Positions 22,614 through 30,222 of a stretch of DNA of 64,000 nt are shown in pieces (within the stretch, counting starts at the first letter, position 1; every line of letters starts with the position of its first letter). This DNA is from Streptomyces sp. B21-105 (GTDB lineage Bacteria; Actinomycetota; Actinomycetes; Streptomycetales; Streptomycetaceae), in the NCBI RefSeq assembly GCF_036898465.1, contig NZ_JARUMJ010000001.1:2294001-2358000 (forward strand). Reading direction: 5' to 3'. The position numbers and the translations under genes were made by a program. A model generated the notes under the pieces. The model saw nothing but the letters and a program-made list of their open reading frames with translations. It was not told the origin of the DNA and did no database searches.

Positions 22614-22837
22614 ACCGACTGCCTTGACATGCCGAATGCCGTAGGTGAAGTAGAGGGGCCGCGATAGGTGTGGGAGCCGGGGGCGTCGTAGGCCTCGATC
22701 TCTGTGCGGCGCAGGGTGATCGGGTCGTCGGGGGTCGTGCGGACCAGGAGCCGGCCGAGGAGATCGGGCGCCGCCTCCAGGACAGGGCGGTCGAAGAAGG
22801 TCCTGGGCAGGGGCGTACGGTCGGGGGTCGCGATCAT
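22610..22837 (-). pseudogene. Internally deleted 3-methyladenine glycosylase N-terminus
   Basis: The frame (75 codons) starts like a complete AAG/MPG enzyme: [51 protein letters not shown]. Just after TYRG the expected [11 protein letters not shown] segment is missing. In the next frame the DNA encodes L-Y-F-T-Y-G-I-R-H, the remnant of the following VYFTYG-type strand. So about 40-45 bp have been lost with a frame change, and the gene ends where the second, intact copy begins. The truncated product lacks most of the fold. Confidence 0.75.
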
Positions 22838-22991
22838 GCCCTCCGAGCGTAGTGCAGACCGGTGGGTGCGTCGGGGTGGTCAGCGGTCACTCTGCTTGCC
22901 AGGGTGAGGAACGCGGAACCGGCCTCGTCCGGATCGCGTTTGTAGGGATCGAGGGATCCCGTTCGAAGAAGGTCGTACCAGAGGGAGAGTC

Positions 22992-23774
22992 ATGGCGTTC
23001 AAGAAGCTGCTCGCGAGTCTGGGGGCCGGCGGGGCTTCGGTCGAGACCGTGCTGACCGAGGTCAACGTCGTTCCGGGCGGTGTGGTCCAGGGCGAGGTGC
23101 GGATCCAGGGCGGGTCCGTCAACCAGCAGATCGAGGGGCTGTCCGTCGGGCTGCAGGCCAAGGTCGAGGTCGAGAGCGGGGACCAGGAGTACAAGCAGGA
23201 CATCGAGTTCACCAAGCAGCAGCTCGGCGGCGCGTTCGAGCTCCAGGCCGGCGCGGTGCACGCGGTGCCGTTCGGGCTGGAGATCCCGTGGGAGACGCCG
23301 ATCACGATGATCGACGGGCAGGCGCTGCGCGGGATGAACATCGGTGTGACGACCGAGCTGGCGATCGCGCGGGCCGTGGACTCCGGTGACCTGGACCCGG
23401 TCAACGTGCACCCGCTCCCGGCGCAGAAGGCCATCCTGGACGCCTTCGTACAGCTGGGCTTCCGGTTCAAGAACGCGGACATGGAGCGCGGGCACATCCG
23501 GGGCACGCGGCAGAAGCTGCCGTTCTACCAGGAGATCGAGTTCTTCCCGCCGTCGCAGTACCGGGGGCTGAACCAGGTCGAGCTGAGCTTCGTGGCCGAC
23601 GAGCACACGATGGACGTCGTCCTGGAGATGGACAAGAAGCCCGGGCTGTTCAGCGAGAGCAGTGACACCTTCCGTTCGTTCCAGGTGGGTCTGCAGGACC
23701 ACCACGGGACGGACTGGGCGGCGTACCTCAACCAGTGGCTGTCCGAGGTCGGCAGCAGGCGCAACTGGTTCTAG
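22992..23774 (+). CDS. Spo0M-family sporulation protein
   Basis: The protein has 260 residues, MAFKKLLASLGAGGASVETV. The N-terminal 130 residues have the arrestin-like beta pattern of Spo0M (VNVVPGGVVQGEVRIQGG, then IEFTKQQLGGAFEL and VPFGLEIPWETPIT). Helical and beta segments follow to the end (LPFYQEIEFFPPSQYRG). In Bacillus Spo0M influences entry into sporulation and cell division. The streptomycete role is not established. GAGGGAGAG about six bases before the ATG is the ribosome binding site. It is the first of two tandem plus-strand genes. Confidence 0.9.
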   Translation: MAFKKLLASLGAGGASVETVLTEVNVVPGGVVQGEVRIQGGSVNQQIEGLSVGLQAKVEVESGDQEYKQDIEFTKQQLGGAFELQAGAVHAVPFGLEIPWETPITMIDGQALRGMNIGVTTELAIARAVDSGDLDPVNVHPLPAQKAILDAFVQLGFRFKNADMERGHIRGTRQKLPFYQEIEFFPPSQYRGLNQVELSFVADEHTMDVVLEMDKKPGLFSESSDTFRSFQVGLQDHHGTDWAAYLNQWLSEVGSRRNWF

Positions 23775-23816
23775 GCTCAGAACCGCATACGCCAGAACCG
23801 TTCAGGAGGTACCGAG

Positions 23817-24356
23817 GTGACCGAGCTCAAGAGGCGGCCGCTCCCCCATGACTTCCATCCTCCCGTGCCGTCGTTCACGGTGACGAGTGAGGACGTCGGG
23901 GAAGGGGCCACGCTCAAGGCCGACCAGGTCCACGCGAAGGGCAACACCTCGCCGCATCTGCGGTGGGAGGGTTTCCCGTCCGGGACCAAGAGCTTCGCCG
24001 TGACCTGCTTCGACCCCGACGCCCCGACGGGCAGCGGGTTCTGGCACTGGGTCGTGTTCGACATCCCGGCCTCGGTGACCGAGCTGCCGGCGGGTGCGGG
24101 CAGCGGCACGTTCGAAGGGCTGCCGGAGAGTGCGGTGCAGGTGCGCAACGACTACGGCGGCAAGGACTTCGGCGGTGCCGCCCCGCCCCCAGGGGACGGA
24201 CCGCACCGGTACGTCTTCACGGTGTACGCGGTGGACCAGGAGAAGCTCGGTCCGGACGCGGAGGTCTCCCCGGCCGTCGTGGGCTTCAACCTGCGGTTCC
24301 ACACGCTTGCCCGTGCCCAGCTGATCGGTGAGTACGAAGATCCCACGGAGGGATGA
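23817..24356 (+). CDS. YbhB/YbcL-family PEBP-like protein
   Basis: The protein has 179 residues from a GTG start, preceded by GGAGGT. PEBP/RKIP motifs are in order: [40 protein letters not shown] and the final [20 protein letters not shown] with VYAVD. These proteins form a small ligand pocket; in bacteria they are of unknown or kinase-inhibitor-like function. It has no signal peptide. It probably shares a transcript with the Spo0M gene (42 bp apart) and ends at a strong terminator. Confidence 0.92.
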   Translation: MTELKRRPLPHDFHPPVPSFTVTSEDVGEGATLKADQVHAKGNTSPHLRWEGFPSGTKSFAVTCFDPDAPTGSGFWHWVVFDIPASVTELPAGAGSGTFEGLPESAVQVRNDYGGKDFGGAAPPPGDGPHRYVFTVYAVDQEKLGPDAEVSPAVVGFNLRFHTLARAQLIGEYEDPTEG

Positions 24357-24382
24357 TTCAGCTCATCGTTCATGGAACGTTT

Positions 24383-24424
24383 GCCCGCCCCTGGTCTTGG
24401 AAGTGATCAGGGGCGGGCATTTTT
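24383..24424 (+). terminator. Intrinsic terminator behind the PEBP gene
   Basis: GCCCGCCCCTG (24383-24393) pairs perfectly with CAGGGGCGGGC (24408-24418), followed by ATTTTT. It is a textbook rho-independent terminator. Confidence 0.9.
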
Positions 24425-24553
24425 GTTGCCGGGGGTCGCGGGGGTCACCTCCCGTGGAGCAGCAGATATTGCGTTGTCCATCTCGGCGTGCCCGGCCAGA
24501 GTTGGTCCCAGCCTGCCAAGGGGTGGGCCGGTGCACACAGGAGGTGGGCTGGT

Positions 24554-25060
24554 ATGCGGGACACGCTGGTACTGAACGCGAGCTTCGAGCCGCTGTCGAC
24601 GGTGACGTTGAACCGGGCCGTCGTTCTGGTGCTTCAGGACAAGGCCGTCGTCGAGCAGGCCCACCCCGAGCTGCGGATGCGCGGCGCCGAGGTCGACATC
24701 CCGGTGCCCCGGGTGATCAGACTGTGCAGGTACGTACGGGTGCCGTTCCGAAGACAAGCGCCGTGGTCGAGGCGCGGTGTGCTGATCAGGGACCGCCACC
24801 GGTGCGCGTACTGCGGTCGTCGGGCGACGACCGTGGACCACGTGGTGCCGCGGGCGCAGGGTGGCCAGGACGGGTGGCTGAACACGGTCGCCTCGTGCGC
24901 GGAGGACAACCACCGCAAGGCGGACCGGACTCCGGAGCAGGCGCAGATGCCGTTGCTGCGGCAGCCGTTCGAGCCGACTCCGGCGGACGCCATGCTGTTG
25001 GCGCTGGGGCAGGACGACCTGGCCGCGCTGCCGGAGTGGCTGACGCTGGACGCCGCATAG
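24554..25060 (+). CDS. HNH endonuclease
   Basis: The protein has 168 residues from the ATG at 24554, with AGGAGG well placed; a longer frame upstream lacks such a site. The HNH core is CAYCGRRATTVDHVVPRAQG...NTVASCAEDNHRKADRT: a zinc-binding CxxC, the DHVVPR catalytic His and the closing N-H-K-A-D. The N-terminal part (LVLNASFEPLSTVTLNRAV) is typical of the chromosomal actinobacterial HNH family, which is not linked to a mobile element. The substrate and biological role are unknown. Confidence 0.92.
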   Translation: MRDTLVLNASFEPLSTVTLNRAVVLVLQDKAVVEQAHPELRMRGAEVDIPVPRVIRLCRYVRVPFRRQAPWSRRGVLIRDRHRCAYCGRRATTVDHVVPRAQGGQDGWLNTVASCAEDNHRKADRTPEQAQMPLLRQPFEPTPADAMLLALGQDDLAALPEWLTLDAA

Positions 25061-25079
25061 TCCGTCTCCATACGTGATC

Positions 25080-25110
25080 GGGGCCCGCCTTCTGTCGGAA
25101 GGCGGGCCCC
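25080..25110. terminator. Bidirectional hairpin terminator
   Basis: A 13-bp stem (GGGGCCCGCCTTC at 25080-25092 with 25098-25110, loop TGTCG) lies between the stop codons of the HNH and SPFH genes and can serve both. Confidence 0.85.
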
Positions 25111-25129
25111 GGTCATGTCTGCGGTCAGG

Positions 25130-26083
25130 TCAGTCCAGGGACGGCTTCTCGCGGCGTTCGTTGCCGCCGCCGTTGTTGCCGGAGTTGTTGCCGCCCGAAC
25201 CGCCCCCGAACGGGCCGAAGTTGCCCATGGCGCCGGACAGTCCCTTCAGGGCGTCGCCGATCTCGCTGGGCACGATCCACAGCTTGTTGGCGTCGCCTTC
25301 GGCGATCTTCGGGAGCATCTGGAGGTACTGGTACGAGAGCAGCTTCTGGTCCGGGTCGCCGGCGTGGATCGCCTCGAAGACTGTGCGCACGGCCTGTGCT
25401 TCGCCCTCGGCGCGCAGGGCGGCGGCCTTGGCCTCGCCTTCGGCGCGCAGGATCTGGGACTGCTTCTCACCCTCGGCGGTGAGGATGGCCGCCTGGCGGG
25501 TGCCCTCGGCGGTGAGGATCGCGGCGCGCTTGTCACGGTCGGCGCGCATCTGCTTCTCCATCGAGTCCTGGATGGAGGTCGGGGGCTCGATGGCCTTGAG
25601 TTCCACGCGGTTGACGCGGATGCCCCACTTGCCGGTCGCCTCGTCGAGGACGCCGCGAAGGGCCGCGTTGATCTCCTCGCGGGAGGTCAGGGTCCGCTCG
25701 AGGTCCATGCCGCCGATGATGTTGCGGAGCGTGGTGACGGTGAGCTGCTCGATCGCCTGGATATAGCTGGCGACTTCGTACGTCGCTGCCCGGGCGTCGG
25801 TCACCTGGTAATAGATGACGGTGTCGATGTTCACGACCAGGTTGTCCTGGGTGATCACCGGCTGCGGCGGGAACGGGACCACCTGTTCGCGCAGGTCGAT
25901 GCGGTTGCGGATGGTGTCGATGAACGGGACGACGATGTTGAGGCCCGCGTTGAGCGTGCGCGTGTAGCGGCCGAAGCGCTCCACGATTGCGGCGCTGGCC
26001 TGTGGGATGACTTGGATCGTCTTGATCAGGGCGATGAAGACCAACACCACCAGAATGACCAGGACGATGATGACCGGTTCCAT
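25130..26083 (-). CDS. SPFH/stomatin-like membrane protein (slipin)
   Basis: The protein has 317 residues. An N-terminal membrane anchor (IIVLVILVVLVFIALI) is followed by the SPFH domain (VIPQASAAIVERFGRYT, LNIVVPFIDTIR, DLREQVVPFPPQPV). A charged helical stretch with EGEKQSQILRAEGEAKAAAL-type repeats forms the coiled coil. The tail is rich in G and N. Slipins form oligomeric membrane microdomain scaffolds and often work with NfeD proteins. The next upstream gene is NfeD-like, which fits that pairing. Confidence 0.93.
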   Translation of the reverse strand: MEPVIIVLVILVVLVFIALIKTIQVIPQASAAIVERFGRYTRTLNAGLNIVVPFIDTIRNRIDLREQVVPFPPQPVITQDNLVVNIDTVIYYQVTDARAATYEVASYIQAIEQLTVTTLRNIIGGMDLERTLTSREEINAALRGVLDEATGKWGIRVNRVELKAIEPPTSIQDSMEKQMRADRDKRAAILTAEGTRQAAILTAEGEKQSQILRAEGEAKAAALRAEGEAQAVRTVFEAIHAGDPDQKLLSYQYLQMLPKIAEGDANKLWIVPSEIGDALKGLSGAMGNFGPFGGGSGGNNSGNNGGGNERREKPSLD

Positions 26084-26225
26084 CGCGGCTCCCCGTACCT
26101 TTCTCCGCCTCGGCGCTTTCGGAAGATCTTATGCCTGTTGAAGATCTTGCTGGTCGAGTCTGACAGACCGTCGTGCGGCCCGCGAGGTGTTCGGTTCACT
26201 TACGTCGTACGGGAGTTGTGCAAGG

Positions 26226-26657
26226 TCAGATGACGATCGCGGTGGCTCCCTCGATCTCCACGACGTCGACCTCCTGCCCCACGTCGTAGGCGCGCTCGGT
26301 GTCCAGCGCGCGGGCCGACCAGATCTCTCCGGCGAGTTTGATGCGGCCGCCCGAGCCGTCGACGCGTTCCAGCACGACGGCCTGCTTGCCCTTCAGGGCG
26401 TCGACGCCGGTGGCGAGTTGGGGACGTTGTCGGTCGTGCCGCATCGCGATGGGCCGTACGACGGCGATCAGGGCGACGGAGACGACGATGAAGACGAGTA
26501 CCTGTGCCACGGCGCCGAAACCGAGGCCCGCGGCGATCGCGGCGGCCACGGCGCCGACCGCGAGCATGCCGAACTCGGGCATCGCGGTCACCACCAGCGG
26601 AATGCCCAGGGCTGCCGCGCCGACGAGCCACCACACCCACGCGTCGATGTCGTTCAC
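26226..26657 (-). CDS. NfeD-family membrane protein
   Basis: The protein has 143 residues. Two or three hydrophobic segments (WVWWLVGAAALGIPLVV, AVAAAIAAGLGFGAV, VLVFIVVSVALIAVV) are followed by a C-terminal OB-fold NfeD domain (ALKGKQAVVLERVDGSGGRI, WSARAL, YDVGQEVDVVEIEGAT). NfeD proteins partner with slipins such as the product of the next gene. The two genes are 142 bp apart on the same strand. Confidence 0.9.
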   Translation of the reverse strand: MNDIDAWVWWLVGAAALGIPLVVTAMPEFGMLAVGAVAAAIAAGLGFGAVAQVLVFIVVSVALIAVVRPIAMRHDRQRPQLATGVDALKGKQAVVLERVDGSGGRIKLAGEIWSARALDTERAYDVGQEVDVVEIEGATAIVI

Positions 26658-26710
26658 ACGGTCATGGTAGGGCCGTAGGTCCCGCCGGGGACAGGGCGCG
26701 AAGGGGGCGG

Positions 26711-27508
26711 TCAGGACAGCGGAAGGCCCTGCGCGGTCCAGCGGTCGCCGACCTGTTCCACGACGAGCGGGAGGCCGAAGCAGAGGGAGAGGTTGCGGGA
26801 GGTGAGCTCGAGCTCGACCGGGCCCGCGGCGAGGACCTTGCCCTGGCGGATCATGAGGACGTGGGTGAAGCCGGGGGCGATCTCCTCGACGTGGTGCGTG
26901 ACCATGATCATCGAGGGGGCGACGGGGTCGCGGGCGAGGCGGCCGAGGCGGCGGACGAGGTCCTCGCGCCCGCCGAGGTCGAGGCCGGCGGCCGGCTCGT
27001 CGAGGAGCAGCAGTTCGGGGTCGGTCATCAGGGCGCGGGCGATGAGGGTGCGCTTGCGCTCGCCTTCGGAGAGGGTGCCGAACTTCCGGTCGAGGTAGTC
27101 GCTCATGCCGAGGCGGTCGAGGAAGGCGCGGGCGCGCTGCTCGTCGACGTCCTCGTACTCCTCCTGCCAGCCGGCCGTCATGCCGTAGGCGGCGGTCAGG
27201 ACCGTCTGCAGGACGGTCTGCCGCTTGGGGAGCTTGTCGGCGAGGGCGATGCCCGCCATGCCGACGCGCGGGCGCAGTTCGAATACGTCGGTGCCGGGCC
27301 TGCCGAGGGGTTCACCGAGGACGGAAACGTCGCCGGAGCTCGGGAAGAGGTAGGTGGAGGCGATGTTCAGGAGGGTCGTCTTGCCGGCTCCGTTGGGGCC
27401 GAGGATGACCCAGCGCTCGCCCTCCTTGACCGACCAGGACACCTGGTCCACCAGAGCCCGGCCCTCACGGACCACGGATACGTCCTGAAGCTCCAGAACA
27501 TCGCTCAT
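26711..27508 (-). CDS. Stand-alone ABC transporter ATP-binding protein
   Basis: The protein has 265 residues from the ATG at 27508 (MSDVLELQDVSVV). It has Walker A GPNGAGKTT, signature LSEGERKR, Walker B LLLLDEPAAGLD and H-loop MVTHHVEEI. The signature uses SEGE in place of SGGQ. The family resembles YlmA/ModF-like ATPases without a partner permease. No membrane gene is adjacent, so the transported substrate is unknown, and a non-transport role is possible. Confidence 0.9.
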   Translation of the reverse strand: MSDVLELQDVSVVREGRALVDQVSWSVKEGERWVILGPNGAGKTTLLNIASTYLFPSSGDVSVLGEPLGRPGTDVFELRPRVGMAGIALADKLPKRQTVLQTVLTAAYGMTAGWQEEYEDVDEQRARAFLDRLGMSDYLDRKFGTLSEGERKRTLIARALMTDPELLLLDEPAAGLDLGGREDLVRRLGRLARDPVAPSMIMVTHHVEEIAPGFTHVLMIRQGKVLAAGPVELELTSRNLSLCFGLPLVVEQVGDRWTAQGLPLS

Positions 27509-27661
27509 GAGCGCGTTGTCTCCCCTTGCAGTGTGGCCGGTCGTCTGTCGCGGGCGCCTGTGGCTCGGACCGCCGCGCATGGGTGGGCGCGGCCCCTCCG
27601 GGAAAATCTACGCCACCGGTCGGGCGGCCCGTTCCATCGGTCCGGTCCTTAGGGTGGGGGG

Positions 27662-28450
27662 ATGCTTTCGGAACCGCGCTCTGGTCGCCTTGCCGCTTGG
27701 GGAAATGCCCTGTTGGCCGGATTCGTCTCGCCGGACGACGCCGTCCTCGCCGTCGTCGGGGAGGACGCCGTGCATCGGGTGGAGGGGCTGCCCGGCGAGA
27801 CGGCGCCGGTCGGGCTCACGCTGGCCCTGGGCCGGCTGCGGACGCTTGGGGTCACCGGGCTGCGGGTGGCACTGCCCGTGCCGGGCCATCCGCTGGGGCT
27901 GAGCGGGCCGCCGGAGTTCAACGCGCGGGCGCTGGAGGCGGAGGAGGCGGTGGTCGGTCACGGGGCCGGGTACGGGCTGGTGCCCGAGGTGTACGAGGCC
28001 GGGCCCGAGGGTGATGTACATGTCGAGGTGGTGTGGCACTGCCTGCCGGTGCGGGAGGCGCCGCCGGCCGACGTGCCGTCGTTGGGTGAGGCGGAGCGGG
28101 AGCTGGCGGAGGCGTTGCGGGACGCCGCGGCGGTGCTGTCGCGGCTGGACGTGGCCGGGTCGGGGCCGGTCGCGGAGGCGGCGATCGACGCGTACCGGGC
28201 GCGGGCCGAGCGTGGGCGAGAAGTGCTGGCGCCGGGGTATCCGCCGCGGGCGGTGCGGGTGCTGGAGCTGGCGCAGCGGGTGGGGCTGCTGGTGTCTCTG
28301 GCGTATGAGAGGGGGCCGGGGGGCGCGGTCACCTCCGGTGAGATGGCGGCGCGGGCGGAGGCGTTGCGGCCGGTGGAGCGGACGTCTCGGCGGGCTCTGG
28401 TCGCCGCGTACAACTCCGTTGTGGAGGAGCGGGAGCGGGGGGTGCGGTGA
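27662..28450 (+). CDS. Conserved hypothetical protein, 262 aa
   Basis: I do not recognise a domain. The protein is acidic and soluble, with an N-terminal alpha/beta-like part (LLAGFVSPDDAVLAVVGEDA, LTLALGRLRTLGVTG, LRVALPVPGHPLGL) and a helical C-terminal half (EAERELAEALRDAAAVLSRL, AYRARAERGREVL, RTSRRALVAAYNSVVEER). It has good streptomycete codon use and no signal peptide. It is divergent from the ABC ATPase gene. Orthologues sit beside the chpE region in other Streptomyces as far as I recall. Confidence 0.7.
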   Translation: MLSEPRSGRLAAWGNALLAGFVSPDDAVLAVVGEDAVHRVEGLPGETAPVGLTLALGRLRTLGVTGLRVALPVPGHPLGLSGPPEFNARALEAEEAVVGHGAGYGLVPEVYEAGPEGDVHVEVVWHCLPVREAPPADVPSLGEAERELAEALRDAAAVLSRLDVAGSGPVAEAAIDAYRARAERGREVLAPGYPPRAVRVLELAQRVGLLVSLAYERGPGGAVTSGEMAARAEALRPVERTSRRALVAAYNSVVEERERGVR

Positions 28451-28511
28451 GGGGCGTCTTTGACCGGTTGCCGCTCCTTGGTGTGGGCGTCCGGGGGCTG
28501 TGCCCCCATGC

Positions 28512-28690
28512 CCCCCTTCGGCCCTGAAGGGGCCTCGTCCTCAAACGCCGGACGGGCTGATTTCACCGACCGGGGTGCAGGATGTACGGGGACCGTGCCC
28601 CGCCCCCTTCGGCCCTGAACGGGCCTCGTCCTCAAACGCCGGACGGGCTGATTTCACCGACCGGGGTGCAGGATGTACGGGGGCTGTGCC
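28512..28690. repeat. Two tandem copies of a 91-bp intergenic repeat
   Basis: The unit starting CCCCCTTCGGCCCTGAA (28512-28602) is repeated at 28603-28690 with only a few differences. Each unit contains CTCGTCCTCAAACGCCGGAC followed by GGGCTGATTTCACC. That block is a dispersed intergenic repeat I recall from many Streptomyces genomes. A further partial copy of the unit's end (gggggctgtgcc) precedes the first unit at 28493. It lies between the hypothetical gene and the chaplin gene. Confidence 0.85.
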
Positions 28691-28698
28691 TGCGCGGA

Positions 28699-28730
28699 GG
28701 GCCCACCCGTCGTCGTTGACGGGTGGGCCC
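28699..28730 (-). terminator. Hairpin terminator behind the first chaplin gene
   Basis: A 13-bp stem (GGGCCCACCCGTC at 28699-28711 with 28718-28730) lies 21 bp past the chaplin stop codon on the minus strand. There is no long T-run, which is usual in this genus. Confidence 0.7.
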
Positions 28731-28751
28731 TGCGCGGGTGTGGCTGCGAAC

Positions 28752-28991
28752 TCAGTCGTTGAAGCAGGTGTTGCCGAACGCCGGGTTCAGGGCGCCGATC
28801 ACGTTGATCGTGTTGCCGCAGAGGTTGATCGGGACGTGCACCGGCACCTGGACGAGGTTGCCCGAGATGACGCCCGGCGACTTCACGGCCGCGCCCTCGG
28901 CACCCGCGTCGGCGACGGCGGCACCGGCCGAGGCTCCCGCGGCGATACCGGCGACGGTGAGGGCCACGGCGGCCTTCTTGGCGATGTTCAT
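28752..28991 (-). CDS. Short chaplin with two cysteines
   Basis: The protein has 79 residues. A signal peptide (KKAAVALTVAGIAAGASAGA, cleavage near AVADA) is followed by one chaplin domain: SPGVISGNLVQVPVHVPINL, then CGNTINVIGALNPAFGNTC. Short chaplins of this type are secreted, form amyloid fibrils on the surface and lower surface tension for aerial growth. The two Cys residues mark the ChpF/G/H type, not ChpE. It lies just downstream of a ChpE-like gene on the same strand. The start is an ATG with AGGAGGAA-type spacing. Confidence 0.92.
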   Translation of the reverse strand: MNIAKKAAVALTVAGIAAGASAGAAVADAGAEGAAVKSPGVISGNLVQVPVHVPINLCGNTINVIGALNPAFGNTCFND

Positions 28992-29181
28992 GGAAAGCGT
29001 TCCTCCTGGTTGCGTGTCCGACCCGGCCGCGGGTCGTGCGCTGCCCAACGCGGCAGCTCCCGGGACGGTGCGGGGCGGGCCGGGAAGACACCTCGTTCGG
29101 ATGATTCGAGCGACAAACAGACCGGTCTTCCCCGGTGGGCGCCAGGGGTGGCCGGAGGTCACCGCGGGGTGGGCAGGGGTC

Positions 29182-29427
29182 TCAGTGGTTGAGGCCCAGG
29201 TTGCCGAAGGCCGGGTTGAGTACGCCGACGACGTTGACGCTGTCGCCGACGACGTTGACCGGGACCTGCACCGGGGCCTGGACGAGGTTGCCCGAGACGA
29301 CGCCCGGCGAGCCCGTGGCCGCGCCGAGGGCGGTGGCGCCGTCAGCGGCGGAGGCCATGCCGGCGCCGGCGGCCATCAGCCCGCCGGCCACCATCGTCAC
29401 GGCCGCTGCCTTCTTCAGGTTCTTCAC
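29182..29427 (-). CDS. chpE: Short chaplin without cysteines, ChpE-like
   Basis: The protein has 81 residues from the GTG at 29427 (VKNLKKAAAVTMVAGG), with AGGAGG nine bases upstream. The signal peptide ends near GMASAA. The chaplin domain (SPGVVSGNLVQAPVQVPVNV, then VGDSVNVVGVLNPAFGN) has V and L where other chaplins have Cys, as in S. coelicolor ChpE. ChpE is the chaplin made during vegetative growth and is reported to be essential there. It is followed by the Cys-containing chaplin at 28752 and preceded by a two-component system. Confidence 0.9.
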   Translation of the reverse strand: MKNLKKAAAVTMVAGGLMAAGAGMASAADGATALGAATGSPGVVSGNLVQAPVQVPVNVVGDSVNVVGVLNPAFGNLGLNH

Positions 29428-29580
29428 TTCTGAGCCTCCTGGTGATCGCCACGGCAGTCGCCGCGGCACGCACGGGAGAACGGCGGAGATCCACACGGGG
29501 ATGCGCCGTCCGGGGGACATTCCCACGACGGTATGAATCTCGGATCGGAAGTTAACCCTCCGTATCGCCTTCCCGGGGCG

Positions 29581-30222
29581 TCAGCCGGCCGCTCCGTGGC
29601 GTACGGCCCACAGCGCCGCCTGGGTGCGGTCCGCGAGGTCGAGCTTCATCAAGATGTTGGAGACGTGCGTCTTGACGGTCTTCTCGGAGAGGACCAGTGC
29701 GCGGGCGATCTCCCGGTTGGAGCGGCCGTCCGCGATCAGGCCGAGCACCTCGCGTTCGCGTTCGGTGAGCGATCCACCCCTCCCCTGGCCCGAGCCGCTC
29801 TCCTCCTGGGAGAGGAGAGCGTCGGCCACCTCCGGCTGGAGCAGGATGTGGCCGGCGTGCACCGAGCGGATGGCGCCGGCCAGGGCCTCGGGGTCCACGT
29901 CCTTGTAGACGTAGCCGGCGGCGCCCGCGCGCAGGGCCGGGACCACCGTGCGCCGTTCGGTGAAGCTGGTGACGATCAGCACACGCGCGGGGTTGTCCAG
30001 ATCGCGGAGCTTGCGCAGGGCCTCGACGCCGTCCATCCCGGGCATCTTGACGTCCATCAGGACGACGTCGGGTCGCAGCTCCTCGGCGAGGGCTACTCCG
30101 TCCGCGCCGTCGGCGGCCTCACCGACGACCTCTATGTCGTCCTGCACCTCCAGGAAGGTGCGCAGGCCCCGGCGGACGACCTGGTGGTCGTCGACGAGGA
30201 GCACCTTGATTGCGTCAGCCAC
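29581..30222 (-). CDS. LuxR/NarL-family response regulator
   Basis: The protein has 213 residues. The receiver has VLLVDDHQVVRRGL, the phospho-acceptor Asp in PDVVLMDVKMPGMDG and the conserved Lys in GYVYKDVDPEAL. The C-terminal GerE-type HTH is LTEREREVLGLIADGRSNRE followed by IARALVLSEKTVKTHVSNIL. Its start overlaps the end of the kinase gene by eight bases, so the two are translationally coupled. The targets are unknown; chpE lies immediately downstream. Confidence 0.95.
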   Translation of the reverse strand: MADAIKVLLVDDHQVVRRGLRTFLEVQDDIEVVGEAADGADGVALAEELRPDVVLMDVKMPGMDGVEALRKLRDLDNPARVLIVTSFTERRTVVPALRAGAAGYVYKDVDPEALAGAIRSVHAGHILLQPEVADALLSQEESGSGQGRGGSLTEREREVLGLIADGRSNREIARALVLSEKTVKTHVSNILMKLDLADRTQAALWAVRHGAAG

